DNA of 64,000 bases from Aeromicrobium sp. A1-2 (GTDB lineage Bacteria > Actinomycetota > Actinomycetes > Propionibacteriales > Nocardioidaceae). Positions 33,693 to 42,507 of this stretch are shown here, piece by piece (positions within the stretch are counted from its first letter, which is position 1; each line of letters begins with the position of its first letter). The notes beneath the pieces are model-generated. The model made no database searches. It was given only the letters and a program-made list of their open reading frames with translations, and was not told where the DNA came from. The position numbers and the translations under genes were made by a program. The stretch covers positions 3,382,586 to 3,446,585 of the forward strand of contig NZ_CP027482.1 in the NCBI RefSeq assembly GCF_003443875.1, in the 5' to 3' direction.

Positions 33693-35930
33693 ATGGCTTG
33701 GCACCTCTATCGCCTCGGACGCTGGTCGTTCCGTCACCGCCGCATCGTCGTCACGTTCTGGGTCGGTCTGCTCCTGCTCATGGGCGTCGCGTCGACGACC
33801 CTGTCGGGCAAGACGTCCGACCAGTTCAGCCTTCCCGGCATCGAGTCCACTGAGGCTTTCGACCTGATCAAGGCACGGACGCCCGATGCGGCGCCGGACG
33901 GTGCCACAGCGCGGATCGTCTACCAGGCGCCCGAGGGTCAGAAGCTCACGGCTGCCGACAACAAGCAGGCCGTCACGGCCTCGCTGGACTCGATCGACTC
34001 GGCCAACGTCGTCGCCGCGAGCGACCCGTTCACGATGGGGACCGTCTCCAAGGACGGCCGCACGGCATATGCGACGGTGTCCTACTCCAAGACCTCGATT
34101 GAGCTCACCGACGCCGACCGCACCGCTCTGGAGGGCTCCGCCGAGCCGGCGGAGGAAGCAGGGCTGACCGTCGCGATCGGCGGCGACGCAGTGCAGGAGG
34201 TGCCCGAGACAGGCGCGGCCGAGGGCCTCGGTGTCCTCGTCGCGATCGTCGTCCTGATCATCACCTTCGGCTCGCTGCTGGTCGCGGGTATGCCCCTGCT
34301 GACCGCGCTGATCGGCGTCGGTATCGGCGTCACGACGATCACGACCCTCACCGGATTCATCAACCTCGGGTCCACGACCCCGGTCCTCGCCACGATGCTG
34401 GGACTCGCCGTCGGTATCGACTACGCGTTGTTCATCGTGTCGCGCTACCGGCACGAGGTGCAGGGCGGCAAGCCGCACGAGGAAGCGGCTGGTCGCGCCG
34501 TCGGCACCGCCGGTTCTGCCGTGGTGTTCGCGGGCATGACGGTCATCATCGCGCTCGCCGGGCTCTCGGTCGTCAACATCTCCTTCCTCACCGAAATGGG
34601 TCTGGCTGCTGCCGGGACCGTCGCCGTCGCGGTGCTGATCGCCCTGACGATGCTTCCCGCGCTGTTCGGCTTCGCCGGTAGGCGCATCGCGTCGGGCAAG
34701 CTGCCGTTCCTCAAGGCGCGCGACCCCGAGGCCCGGGACGGCAAGCGCACCAACGGACGCCGCTGGGCCGACCTGGTCACCAAGCACAAGGTCGTCACGT
34801 TCGTCGCAGGACTGGTCGTCGCCGGAGTCGCCGCGATCCCGGTCGCCTCGATGCAGCTCGCCCTGCCCGACGACGGCACCGCCTCGCAGGGCAGTGGCCC
34901 CCGGGTCGCCTACGACCTGATCGCCGAGAACTTCGGTGCGGGCACGAACGGCCCGCTGCTCGTCGTGGTCGACACCAAGGGTGTGAGCGACCCCGAGTCG
35001 GCAGTCGCCGCGGTGGTCACCAAGATCGAGACGATCAAGGAGGACGTCGCAGCGGTCGTCTCACCGGCTCCCGACCCGAGCGACGCCGACGCCGTCACGG
35101 CGTACCAGGACCAGCTCGCCGAGGGGCAGTACGCCCTGATCACTGTCCTGCCCAAGAGCGGTCCGTCCGATGCCGCGACGCAGGATCTGGTCGATGACAT
35201 CAGGCAGGTGGCGGGCGGGACGCAGACCTCCGGGGCCGACGTCCTGGTGACGGGGCAGACGGCGCTCGGGGTCGACATCTCCGAGAGCCTGGCCTCGGCC
35301 TTCCCGAAGTACCTCCTGGTCGTCGTGGGATTCGCATTCCTGCTGCTGATGATCGTGTTCCGTTCGGTACTCGTGCCGCTCAAGGCGGTCCTCGGATTCC
35401 TGCTCTCGGTGGGCGTCTCGCTGGGCGCCACCGTCGCGGTCTTCCAGTGGGGCTGGTTCTCCGAGCTGATCGGCATCGACAAGTCCGGTCCGGTCCTGTT
35501 CATGCTGCCGTTGTTGCTGACCGGAATCCTGTTCGGGCTGGCGATGGACTACGAGGTCTTCCTGGTCTCGCGCATGCGGGAGGAGTACGTGCACGGCGCC
35601 TCGGCCCACGAGTCGGTCGTGCTGGGCTTCCAGTACGGCGCTCGGGTCGTGACGGCTGCGGCGATGATCATGATCGGTGTGTTCGCTGCCTTTGCGCTGG
35701 GCGACGACGTGACGATCAAGTCGATCGGATTCGGGCTCGCGATCGGCATCCTCGCGGACGCGTTCCTGGTCCGCATGACCCTGGTGCCCGCGTTCATGGC
35801 GCTGCTGGGCGACCGCATGTGGTGGCTGCCGCGCTGGCTCGACCGGTTGCTGCCCAACCTCGACATCGAGGGCGAGTCGCTGACGGCCCGCACAGTCGAG
35901 GCCGAGCGCGAGAAGGTCCTCGTCGGCTGA
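33693..35930 (+). CDS. MMPL-family (RND superfamily) exporter
   Basis: The 745-residue membrane protein has the twelve-helix RND layout: one helix, a large extracytoplasmic loop (about 45-185), five helices, then the same again in the second half. The conserved G-I-D-Y-A-L-F-I-V-S-R-Y motif of MMPL proteins appears at about residue 245, and A-M-D-Y-E-V-F-L-V-S-R-M at about 620; the Asp-Tyr pairs carry the proton relay. Such proteins export lipids or toxic compounds. AGGAGA precedes the ATG. TetR control is inferred from the operon. Confidence 0.92.
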   Translation: MAWHLYRLGRWSFRHRRIVVTFWVGLLLLMGVASTTLSGKTSDQFSLPGIESTEAFDLIKARTPDAAPDGATARIVYQAPEGQKLTAADNKQAVTASLDSIDSANVVAASDPFTMGTVSKDGRTAYATVSYSKTSIELTDADRTALEGSAEPAEEAGLTVAIGGDAVQEVPETGAAEGLGVLVAIVVLIITFGSLLVAGMPLLTALIGVGIGVTTITTLTGFINLGSTTPVLATMLGLAVGIDYALFIVSRYRHEVQGGKPHEEAAGRAVGTAGSAVVFAGMTVIIALAGLSVVNISFLTEMGLAAAGTVAVAVLIALTMLPALFGFAGRRIASGKLPFLKARDPEARDGKRTNGRRWADLVTKHKVVTFVAGLVVAGVAAIPVASMQLALPDDGTASQGSGPRVAYDLIAENFGAGTNGPLLVVVDTKGVSDPESAVAAVVTKIETIKEDVAAVVSPAPDPSDADAVTAYQDQLAEGQYALITVLPKSGPSDAATQDLVDDIRQVAGGTQTSGADVLVTGQTALGVDISESLASAFPKYLLVVVGFAFLLLMIVFRSVLVPLKAVLGFLLSVGVSLGATVAVFQWGWFSELIGIDKSGPVLFMLPLLLTGILFGLAMDYEVFLVSRMREEYVHGASAHESVVLGFQYGARVVTAAAMIMIGVFAAFALGDDVTIKSIGFGLAIGILADAFLVRMTLVPAFMALLGDRMWWLPRWLDRLLPNLDIEGESLTARTVEAEREKVLVG

Positions 35931-35940
35931 GATCGACCTG

Positions 35941-35994
35941 CACCAGCCTCCTGGGCTTGTCGAAGGAGCTTCGACAAGCCCAGGAGGCTTGGTG
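35941..35994. terminator. Long perfect hairpin between convergent genes
   Basis: A 20-base arm (35946-35965, starting GCCTCCTGGGC) pairs perfectly with 35969-35988 around a three-base loop, and the outer CACCA/TGGTG extends it past one bulged base. It lies between the stops of the MMPL gene and the opposite-facing lipoprotein gene, so it can stop transcription both ways. The core GCTTGTCGAAG resembles a dispersed palindromic repeat; a related piece, AGCCTGTCGAA, occurs near 15975. Confidence 0.72.
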
Positions 35995-35996
35995 CG

Positions 35997-36578
35997 TCAG
36001 TTGGTCCAGACCCACGTGGCGAGGACCGACTCGCTGAGCTTGTCGCGCTTGGCGTCCGGGACATCCTTGCTGAACGAGAACGTGATGACGAATCCGGCAT
36101 CGCCGTGCCTCACGAAGTACTGCTCGGTGCGGTACTCGGTGCCGTTCTGATCGAAGATCGCGCCGACGTGGGCGGCCTGCTCGCCGTCGATCTCGATCGG
36201 GTCATGGACCTGGACATCGGTCGTATTGGCCAAGGTGAGGCTCTGCTGGGCGGCCTCCGCCACATCGTCGATGTCGGCGATGTCGACGATCGAGTTCTCG
36301 CCGACGACGTTGACGTTGTCACTGAAGCCGTCAGTGTCGGTGGAGTCGACAGCGAGCGACAGCACGCTGTCATTGACGTTTGCGCTGCTGTCCTTCCACC
36401 CCTGGGGAGCGGTGTAGGTGAAGTCGTCGGTCGAGAACTTTTCGCCGCCGGCGACATCGGCGCTGGCCGTCGAGGTTGACGGGTTGCCGTCCTTCGCATC
36501 GTCGTCAGGTCCGCCGCAGGCGGTCAGGGTGAGGCTGAGGGCGACGACCAGGGCCGCGATGTGAAGGGGAGAGCGCAT
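35997..36578 (-). CDS. Putative lipoprotein
   Basis: The 193-residue protein has a lipoprotein signal peptide with lipobox L-T-A-C (Cys at about residue 22), an acidic Ser/Thr-rich linker, then a compact domain with Y-T-A-P-Q-G-W-K-D near 60, reminiscent of PsbP/LpqN-like lipoproteins of actinobacteria. Function unknown. The ATG at 36578 is used because the signal peptide begins there. It converges on the MMPL gene at the long hairpin. Confidence 0.75.
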   Translation of the reverse strand: MRSPLHIAALVVALSLTLTACGGPDDDAKDGNPSTSTASADVAGGEKFSTDDFTYTAPQGWKDSSANVNDSVLSLAVDSTDTDGFSDNVNVVGENSIVDIADIDDVAEAAQQSLTLANTTDVQVHDPIEIDGEQAAHVGAIFDQNGTEYRTEQYFVRHGDAGFVITFSFSKDVPDAKRDKLSESVLATWVWTN

Positions 36579-36600
36579 GGCGCAGAACCTACAGCGGTGC

Positions 36601-37092
36601 TCAGGGCCCGTCGTACTCGGCAACATCCGCGGTGGACTCCCGCGCGTGGACGCGCTGCATCTCCGAGCTCAGCTCGGAAACCATGTGGGCGATGATCACT
36701 GCGACGAAGTCGTTGACCTGGCCCCGGCCATGGGTGCTGGGCTCGGGCACGAGGTCCTCGGCGGCGAGCTCGAGAGTGCGGTCGCTGTCGGCGCGGGTCA
36801 GCAGGACCGTCGACGACTCGGTGCCGGGCTCTGCGATCCATACCGCGACACGGGTCTCGACGGTTGCCTCCGGGACGTCGCGGGAGCGTGCGAGGACGTG
36901 AGTCGTGATGACACCCGACTCCGGAGCCCGATATCCAGCCGGGGGAGAGACCGCGTGCACGCCGTGGCTGTCGACGTTGATCTCGGCGAGGTGGGCGATC
37001 TCGCGGGAGATCTGGTGCGAGGCGGTCTCCGTCACGAGCTCGTGGGCCGCACGGGTCAGGGAATCGGACCGGTCCTCGGAATCGTGGCGCAT
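36601..37092 (-). CDS. Hypothetical protein
   Basis: The 163-residue product is soluble, acidic and rich in His and Ser, with no motif I recognise. Codon use matches its neighbours. The ATG at 37092 is the best start. It lies 22 bases ahead of the lipoprotein gene on the same strand and diverges from dnaK. Confidence 0.55.
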   Translation of the reverse strand: MRHDSEDRSDSLTRAAHELVTETASHQISREIAHLAEINVDSHGVHAVSPPAGYRAPESGVITTHVLARSRDVPEATVETRVAVWIAEPGTESSTVLLTRADSDRTLELAAEDLVPEPSTHGRGQVNDFVAVIIAHMVSELSSEMQRVHARESTADVAEYDGP

Positions 37093-37150
37093 GCCGACAC
37101 AGTAGGCCCCAGCGAGGTGCACGGCATCCGTGACATTTGTGTCGGGACCC

Positions 37151-37194
37151 GGAATGAAACAGGGTTGGGGGAAGTTGATAACATCAGACTCAAG
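37151..37194 (+). promoter_or_regulatory. dnaK operon promoter, ECF-sigma (SigH/SigR) type, with HspR half-site
   Basis: GGAAT (37151-37155), an 18-base spacer and GTT (37174-37176) match the consensus of the oxidative/heat stress ECF sigma factors SigH and SigR, known to drive dnaK in mycobacteria. ACTCAAG (37188-37194), a half of the HspR HAIR motif, lies just after the expected start of transcription; an inverted CTTGAT follows at 37211. The full HAIR spacing of seven bases is not kept, so HspR binding is less sure than the promoter. Confidence 0.6.
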
Positions 37195-37251
37195 TCATTT
37201 GACACCCATTCTTGATGTCCCCAACAGCACCCAACAGCAGGAGGAAACACC

Positions 37252-39111
37252 ATGGCCAGAGCGGTCGGAATTGACCTGGGCACGACCAACTCGGTCGTCG
37301 CCGTACTCGAAGGTGGCGAGCCCACCGTCATCGCAAACGCCGAGGGCGCACGGACGACTCCGTCGGTCGTCGCATTCGCCAAGGATGGCGAGGTCCTCGC
37401 CGGCGAGGTCGCCAAGCGTCAGGGCGTGACCAACGTCGATCGCACGATCCGTTCGGTCAAGCGCCACATCGGCACCGACTGGTCGACCGAGATCGACGAC
37501 AAGACGTTCAACCCGCAGCAGATCTCGGCGTTCATCCTGCAGAAGCTCAAGCGCGATGCCGAGGCCTACCTCGGTGAGCCCGTCACGGACGCGGTCATCA
37601 CCGTCCCGGCGTACTTCAACGACCACCAGCGCCAGGCGACCAAGGAGGCCGGCGAGATCGCAGGCCTCAACGTCAGCCGCATCATCAACGAGCCGACCGC
37701 TGCCGCACTGGCGTACGGCCTGGACAAGGGTGACGACCAGACGATCCTCGTCTTCGACCTCGGCGGCGGCACGTTCGACGTGTCCCTGCTGGAGATCGGC
37801 GACGGCGTCATCGAGGTCAAGGCCACCAGCGGAGACAACCACCTCGGTGGTGACGACTGGGACGAGAAGGTCGTCGAGTGGATCGTTGCGCGGTTCAAGA
37901 GCACGACCGGTCTGGACCTGACCAAGGACAAGATGGCGATGCCGCGTGTCCGTGAGGCCGCCGAGCGCGCCAAGGTCGAGCTCTCCAGCTCGTCGTCCAC
38001 CTCGATCAACCTGCCGTACATCACCGTCGACTCGGACAAGAACCCCGTGTTCCTCGACGAGACGCTGACCCGCTCGGAGTTCGAGAAGATCACGCATGAC
38101 CTGCTCGAGCGCACCAAGGCGCCGTTCAACAGCGTGATCAAGGACGCGGGCGTTGAGCTCAGCGCGATCGATCACATCGTCATGGTCGGCGGATCGACCC
38201 GCATGCCTGCCGTCTCCGAGCTCGTCAAGAGCCTGACCGGCGGCCGCGAGCCCAACAAGGGCGTCAACCCTGACGAGGTCGTCGCGATCGGCGCGAGCCT
38301 GCAGGCCGGCGTCCTGAAGGGCGAGGTCAAGGACGTGCTCCTGCTCGACGTCACCCCCCTGAGCCTCGGCATCGAGACCAAGGGCGGCGTCATGACCAAG
38401 CTCATCGAGCGCAACACCACGATCCCGACCAAGCGGTCCGAGGTCTTCACGACGGCCGACGACAACCAGCCGTCCGTCGCGATCCAGGTCTACCAGGGCG
38501 AGCGCGAGATGGCGTCGGGCAACCAGCTGCTGGCGACGTTCGAGCTCACCGGCCTGCCGCCGGCGCCGCGCGGCGTGCCGCAGATCGAGGTCACGTTCGA
38601 CATCGACGCAAACGGCATCGTCAACGTGTCCGCCAAGGACCGTGGCACCGGCAAGGAGCAGTCGATGACGATCACCGGCGGCTCGGCGCTGTCCAAGGAC
38701 GACATCGACAAGATGGTCAAGGATGCCGAGCAGTACGCCGAGGACGACCGCAAGCGGCGTGAGCAGGTCGAGACCCGCAACCAGGCCGAGTCGCTGTCCC
38801 ACTCCACCGAGAAGTTCCTCGCGGAGAACGGCGACAAGGTCGGTGACGAGGTCAAGACCGAGGTGCAGGCCGACCTCGACGCCCTCAACGAGGCGCTCAA
38901 GGGTGAAGACGCGGAGGCCGTTCAGGCTGCCGTGACCAAGCTCGGCGAGTCCAGCTCGAAGATGGGTGAGGCGATGTATGCCGCCGCTGCTGCTGAGGCC
39001 GAGGCTGCCGGTGGCGAGGCTGGCGCGCCGACGGACGCAGCCGATGACGACGGCGATGTCGTCGACGCCGAGATCGTCGACGACGAGCCCGCCGAGGGCG
39101 AGTCCAAGTGA
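37252..39111 (+). CDS. dnaK: Chaperone DnaK (Hsp70)
   Basis: The 619-residue ATP-dependent chaperone starts [11 protein letters not shown] and keeps the adenosine and phosphate motifs (F-D-L-G-G-G-T-F-D near 172, V-G-G-S-T-R-M-P near 313), the substrate domain (about 365-480) and a helical lid. The tail ends [10 protein letters not shown], an acidic actinobacterial type. AGGAGG precedes the ATG. First gene of the dnaK-grpE-dnaJ-hspR operon; its stop overlaps the grpE start by four bases. Confidence 0.97.
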   Translation: MARAVGIDLGTTNSVVAVLEGGEPTVIANAEGARTTPSVVAFAKDGEVLAGEVAKRQGVTNVDRTIRSVKRHIGTDWSTEIDDKTFNPQQISAFILQKLKRDAEAYLGEPVTDAVITVPAYFNDHQRQATKEAGEIAGLNVSRIINEPTAAALAYGLDKGDDQTILVFDLGGGTFDVSLLEIGDGVIEVKATSGDNHLGGDDWDEKVVEWIVARFKSTTGLDLTKDKMAMPRVREAAERAKVELSSSSSTSINLPYITVDSDKNPVFLDETLTRSEFEKITHDLLERTKAPFNSVIKDAGVELSAIDHIVMVGGSTRMPAVSELVKSLTGGREPNKGVNPDEVVAIGASLQAGVLKGEVKDVLLLDVTPLSLGIETKGGVMTKLIERNTTIPTKRSEVFTTADDNQPSVAIQVYQGEREMASGNQLLATFELTGLPPAPRGVPQIEVTFDIDANGIVNVSAKDRGTGKEQSMTITGGSALSKDDIDKMVKDAEQYAEDDRKRREQVETRNQAESLSHSTEKFLAENGDKVGDEVKTEVQADLDALNEALKGEDAEAVQAAVTKLGESSSKMGEAMYAAAAAEAEAAGGEAGAPTDAADDDGDVVDAEIVDDEPAEGESK

Positions 39112-39704
39112 CGCCCGCCGACCCCGACCAGGGCCGGCAGGAGTCCGACCCGAGTGACGGGCTCGACGAGGAGCTGGCCGAGTTGACTGAGGAGACTCAG
39201 TCAGCCGGCGCTCCGGCCGAGCCCACGCTCGAGGCGCAGCTTGCCGAGCGCACGGCCGACCTGCAGCGTCTGCAGGCGGAGTACGTCAACTACAAGCGGC
39301 GGGTCGATCGTGACCGCGAGCTCGTGCGCGCCCAGGGTGAGGCTGCCGTGCTGCAGTCGATGCTGATGGTGCTCGACGACATCTCCCGAGCCGCCGACCA
39401 CGGTGAGCTCCAGGGTGGTTTCAAGGCCGTCGCGGATGCGCTGCAGCAGGCGGTCGGCAAGCACAAGCTCGAGGCGTTCGGCGCCAAGGGCGAAGTGTTC
39501 GATCCGTCGCTGCACGAGGCGGTGTTCCACGCCGGCGAGTCGGCCGAGGTGGACACCACGACGGTCGACACCGTGATGCGTACGGGCTATCGGGTGGGCG
39601 AGCGGATCCTGCGGGCCGCGACGGTCGGCGTGGTCGACCCCGCCACCGAGGCCGCTGCGCCAGAAACGGAAGCCGTCCTGACGGACGAGTCTCCGGACGA
39701 GTAG
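39108..39704 (+). CDS. grpE: Nucleotide exchange factor GrpE
   Basis: The 198-residue protein has an acidic disordered N-terminus, a long coiled coil (about 45-95: [15 protein letters not shown]), a four-helix part and the C-terminal beta wing with [15 protein letters not shown] near 165, the part that opens the DnaK nucleotide cleft. GTG start overlapping the dnaK stop; dnaJ follows after 40 bases. Confidence 0.95.
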   Translation: MTPADPDQGRQESDPSDGLDEELAELTEETQSAGAPAEPTLEAQLAERTADLQRLQAEYVNYKRRVDRDRELVRAQGEAAVLQSMLMVLDDISRAADHGELQGGFKAVADALQQAVGKHKLEAFGAKGEVFDPSLHEAVFHAGESAEVDTTTVDTVMRTGYRVGERILRAATVGVVDPATEAAAPETEAVLTDESPDE

Positions 39705-39744
39705 TTCATGAACACGACGAACAAGGTGAGAGGAGGGGTGAGCG

Positions 39745-40869
39745 ATGGCTGCGAGTGACTGGGCGACCAAGGACTTCTACAAGGTTCTCGGTGTCAAGAA
39801 GGATGCGACACAGGACGAGATCAAGAAGGCATACCGCAAGCTCGCACGCGAGAACCACCCTGACTCGAACCCCGGCAACAACGCCGCCGAGGATCGCTTC
39901 AAGGGCGTCTCGGAGGCGTACGCCGTGCTGTCGTCGAAGGACAAGCGCAAGGAGTACGACGAGCAGCGCTCGATGTTCGGGCAGTTCCGGGGCGGCAATA
40001 CGGGCTACCGCCCGCAGGGCGGTTCGCAGGCCGACTTCGATGTCAGCGACCTGCTCGGCGGCCTGTTCGGTGGGGGCCGGGGACGGGCGCGTCAGCGTCA
40101 GCCCCAACCCCGCAAGGGTGACGACCTCGAGACCGAGGCATCGATAACCTTCCAGCAGGCCGTCGAGGGCGCAACCCTGCCGTTGCGGATGACCAGCGAC
40201 GAGGCCTGCGGCAACTGCCACGGCACGGGAGCGAAGCCGGGCACGGTGCCGAAGGTGTGCTCCAAGTGCCAGGGCAGCGGCATGCAGACCGGCGCCGCTG
40301 GCGGAGTCTTCGCGATGACCGAGCCGTGTGACCAGTGCCGCGGACGCGGGCTGATCGTCGAGCACCCGTGCGAGGTGTGCCGTGGCTCCGGGCGCGCGCC
40401 CTCGAGCCGCACGCTCAACGTCCGGGTCCCGGCCGGTGTCAAGGATGGCCAGCGCATCCGGCTCAAGGGCAAGGGCGGCAAGGGTGACGCGGGAGGTCCG
40501 GCGGGCGACCTGTTCCTCGTCGTGCACGTCGCGCCGCACCGGTTGTTCGGCCGCAAGGGCGACAACCTCACGATCACGGTGCCGGTGGCGTTCGACGAGC
40601 TTGCGCTCGGCGCACAGATCCAGGTGCCAACACTCGACGGTCCTCCAGTCCGCCTCAAGATCCCGGCGGGCACTCCCAACGGCCGGACGTTCCGTGCCGG
40701 CGGCAAGGGTGCGGCGACGAAGGCCGGAGGTCGCGGCGATCTGCTCGTGACGGTCGACGTCCAGGTGCCGGCCGAGCTGTCCGACGAGGCCAAGGCTGCG
40801 TTCGAGACGTTGCGCGACTCCCGAGGCGCTGCATCGCCACGCGACGACCTGTTCGAGGCCGTGACGTGA
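39745..40869 (+). CDS. dnaJ: Co-chaperone DnaJ (type I, zinc finger)
   Basis: The 374-residue protein has the J domain with H-P-D in E-N-H-P-D-S-N-P (about residue 38), a Gly/Phe-rich stretch (about 75-110), four C-x-x-C-x-G-x-G zinc motifs between about 154 and 222 and the C-terminal substrate domains. It stimulates DnaK ATPase and delivers clients. GGAGGGG lies upstream of the ATG. It overlaps hspR by one base (TGATG). Confidence 0.96.
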   Translation: MAASDWATKDFYKVLGVKKDATQDEIKKAYRKLARENHPDSNPGNNAAEDRFKGVSEAYAVLSSKDKRKEYDEQRSMFGQFRGGNTGYRPQGGSQADFDVSDLLGGLFGGGRGRARQRQPQPRKGDDLETEASITFQQAVEGATLPLRMTSDEACGNCHGTGAKPGTVPKVCSKCQGSGMQTGAAGGVFAMTEPCDQCRGRGLIVEHPCEVCRGSGRAPSSRTLNVRVPAGVKDGQRIRLKGKGGKGDAGGPAGDLFLVVHVAPHRLFGRKGDNLTITVPVAFDELALGAQIQVPTLDGPPVRLKIPAGTPNGRTFRAGGKGAATKAGGRGDLLVTVDVQVPAELSDEAKAAFETLRDSRGAASPRDDLFEAVT

Positions 40870-41252
40870 TGTCGGTCCCGTTCAGCCCGCCCGGGCCGGA
40901 GGCGAAGGTCTTCGTGATCAGCGTCGCGGCCGAGCTGTCCGGACTGCATCCGCAGACCCTGCGCACGTACGACCGGCTGGGTCTCGTCGCGCCGGGCCGC
41001 AGCGGTGGCGGCGGGCGCCGCTACTCGTTGCACGACATCGAGCTGCTCCGGACCGTCGCGCGGCTCACCGCCGAAGGGCTGGGTCTGGAAGGCGTCCGCC
41101 GGGTCATCGACCTGGAGAATCAGGTCCTGGCGCTGCGTGCGCGGGTCGCCGAGCTGCAGGCCGAGCTGGTCCAGGCCGGCCAGGTGCAGAACCTGCCCGT
41201 GCCGTTCGCGGCGCAGCACGTGACGATCTGGACCAAGCGGCCAGGACGCTGA
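40869..41252 (+). CDS. hspR: Heat-shock repressor HspR (MerR family)
   Basis: The 127-residue protein has a MerR-type winged helix at the N-terminus: V-F-V-I-S-V-A-A-E-L-S-G-L-H-P-Q-T-L-R-T-Y-D-R-L-G (split over about residues 13-38), then R-R-Y-S-L-H-D-I near 50, and a short coiled coil. HspR represses the dnaK operon with DnaK as co-repressor in Streptomyces and mycobacteria. The last position in the operon is the usual arrangement. The ATG at 40869 is used; a GTG one codon earlier is possible. Confidence 0.94.
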   Translation: MSVPFSPPGPEAKVFVISVAAELSGLHPQTLRTYDRLGLVAPGRSGGGGRRYSLHDIELLRTVARLTAEGLGLEGVRRVIDLENQVLALRARVAELQAELVQAGQVQNLPVPFAAQHVTIWTKRPGR

Positions 41253-41287
41253 GCACGAGACCGGGGGCGCGCGTGCTCTGCCCCGGT
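41251..41287 (+). terminator. Structured region after hspR with two crossing stems
   Basis: ACCGGGG (41260-41266) pairs with CCCCGGT (41281-41287), and GAGCACG (41251-41257) pairs with CGTGCTC (41272-41278). The two seven-base stems cross, so they either alternate or form a pseudoknot. This is the probable end of the dnaK operon; there is no T-run. From here to 41460 I see no gene. Confidence 0.5.
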
Positions 41288-41493
41288 CAGCTGTGCCACG
41301 TCCTTGCTGCGCTGCCGCGCTCGATCGGCTACGCGAGGCCGCTCCGGGACCCAGAAGCGCGGACATTCGCGGACGTCGTGAGTTCGGCGCGGGTCGTCAC
41401 GGACTAGATCAGCGCGGATCAGTCTCCGCCGCCCGACGTCACCAGTGACCGGCCCGGCACAATGTGCACAACGCACCCATCTCGGAGGACCGC

Positions 41494-42507
41494 ATGGCAG
41501 AAATCTCGAAGCGCCCGTTCGTCAACCACCTACGATCGGACCCCACCTCGTTCGTGCTGCAGCTCAAGGCAGGCAGGGTCAAGCGCTCGGGTGCTGGCGT
41601 CTCGTTCTGGTTCCGGCCGAGCACCGCGGCGCTCGCCGAGGTGCCGCTTGACGACCGCGAGCAGGCGCTGATGTTCCAGGCGCGTACTGCGGACTTCCAG
41701 ATGGTCTCGGTCCAGGCGACCGTGACCTATCGAGTGTCGGATCCGGCCATCGCGGCCACCCGGATCGATTTCGGCATCCATCCGCGCACCGGCCAGTGGA
41801 ACGCGCGACCGCTCGAGCGGTTGGGTGGACTCCTGACCGAGCTCGCGCAACAGCCGGCGCTGGAGTATCTCGCCGGCATCTCGCTCGCCGAGGCCCTCGC
41901 CCACGGCATCGGTCCGGTACGCCAGCGAGTAGCCGAGCAGCTCGCCGACGATGAGCGCCTGGTCGAGCGTGGCCTCTCGGTCACCGACGTACGGGTCGTC
42001 GCGATCCGCGCAGAGGCCGATCTCGAGCGTGCGCTCCAGACGCCGACGCGCGAGCAGGTGCAGCAGGAGGCCGATCGGGCCACGTTCGAGCGGCGCGCAG
42101 TCGCCGTCGAGAACGAACGGGCGATCGCCGAGAACGAGCTGCAGAACCAGATCGCGCTCGCGCGTCGCGAGGAGGAGCTCGTGGTGCAGCGCGGCCAGAA
42201 CGAGCGCAAGCGAGCCAGCGAGCAGGCCGAGGCCGACAAGATCGCCACGACCGCTCGAGCCGAGCGGCAGGGCCTGATCGCCAAAGCCGATGCCGACCGC
42301 ACTCGCGAGCTCGGTGAGGCGGACGCCACGGCCGAGACCGCGAAGTTCGCGGCGTACGGCGACATCGGCCAGGACAAGGTGTTGGCACTGGCGCTGCGTG
42401 AGCTCGCCGCGAACGTCCCGCCCATCACGCACCTGAGCATCACGCCGGAGCTGTTCGGGCCGCTGCTCGATCGCCTGGGTGACGGTCAGGAGTCGGTGGC
42501 GGAGTGA
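41494..42507 (+). CDS. SPFH/band-7 domain protein
   Basis: The 337-residue protein has an SPFH domain (about residues 40-190) with the V-Q-A-T-V-T-Y-R-V pattern, followed by a long charged coiled coil (about 190-285, rich in Glu, Gln, Arg and Ala repeats such as A-E-A-D-K-I-A-T-T-A-R-A-E) and a short C-terminal helix. No membrane segment precedes the domain, so it may be a soluble or peripherally bound oligomer. CGGAGGA precedes the ATG. Its stop overlaps the GTG start of an NAD-kinase-like gene, so the two products are made together. Confidence 0.87.
   Translation: MAEISKRPFVNHLRSDPTSFVLQLKAGRVKRSGAGVSFWFRPSTAALAEVPLDDREQALMFQARTADFQMVSVQATVTYRVSDPAIAATRIDFGIHPRTGQWNARPLERLGGLLTELAQQPALEYLAGISLAEALAHGIGPVRQRVAEQLADDERLVERGLSVTDVRVVAIRAEADLERALQTPTREQVQQEADRATFERRAVAVENERAIAENELQNQIALARREEELVVQRGQNERKRASEQAEADKIATTARAERQGLIAKADADRTRELGEADATAETAKFAAYGDIGQDKVLALALRELAANVPPITHLSITPELFGPLLDRLGDGQESVAE

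Noticed and set aside
37195..38802. Long open frame antisense to dnaK
   Set aside because: Shadow of a highly biased gene; antisense frames of dnaK are often long and carry no support here.
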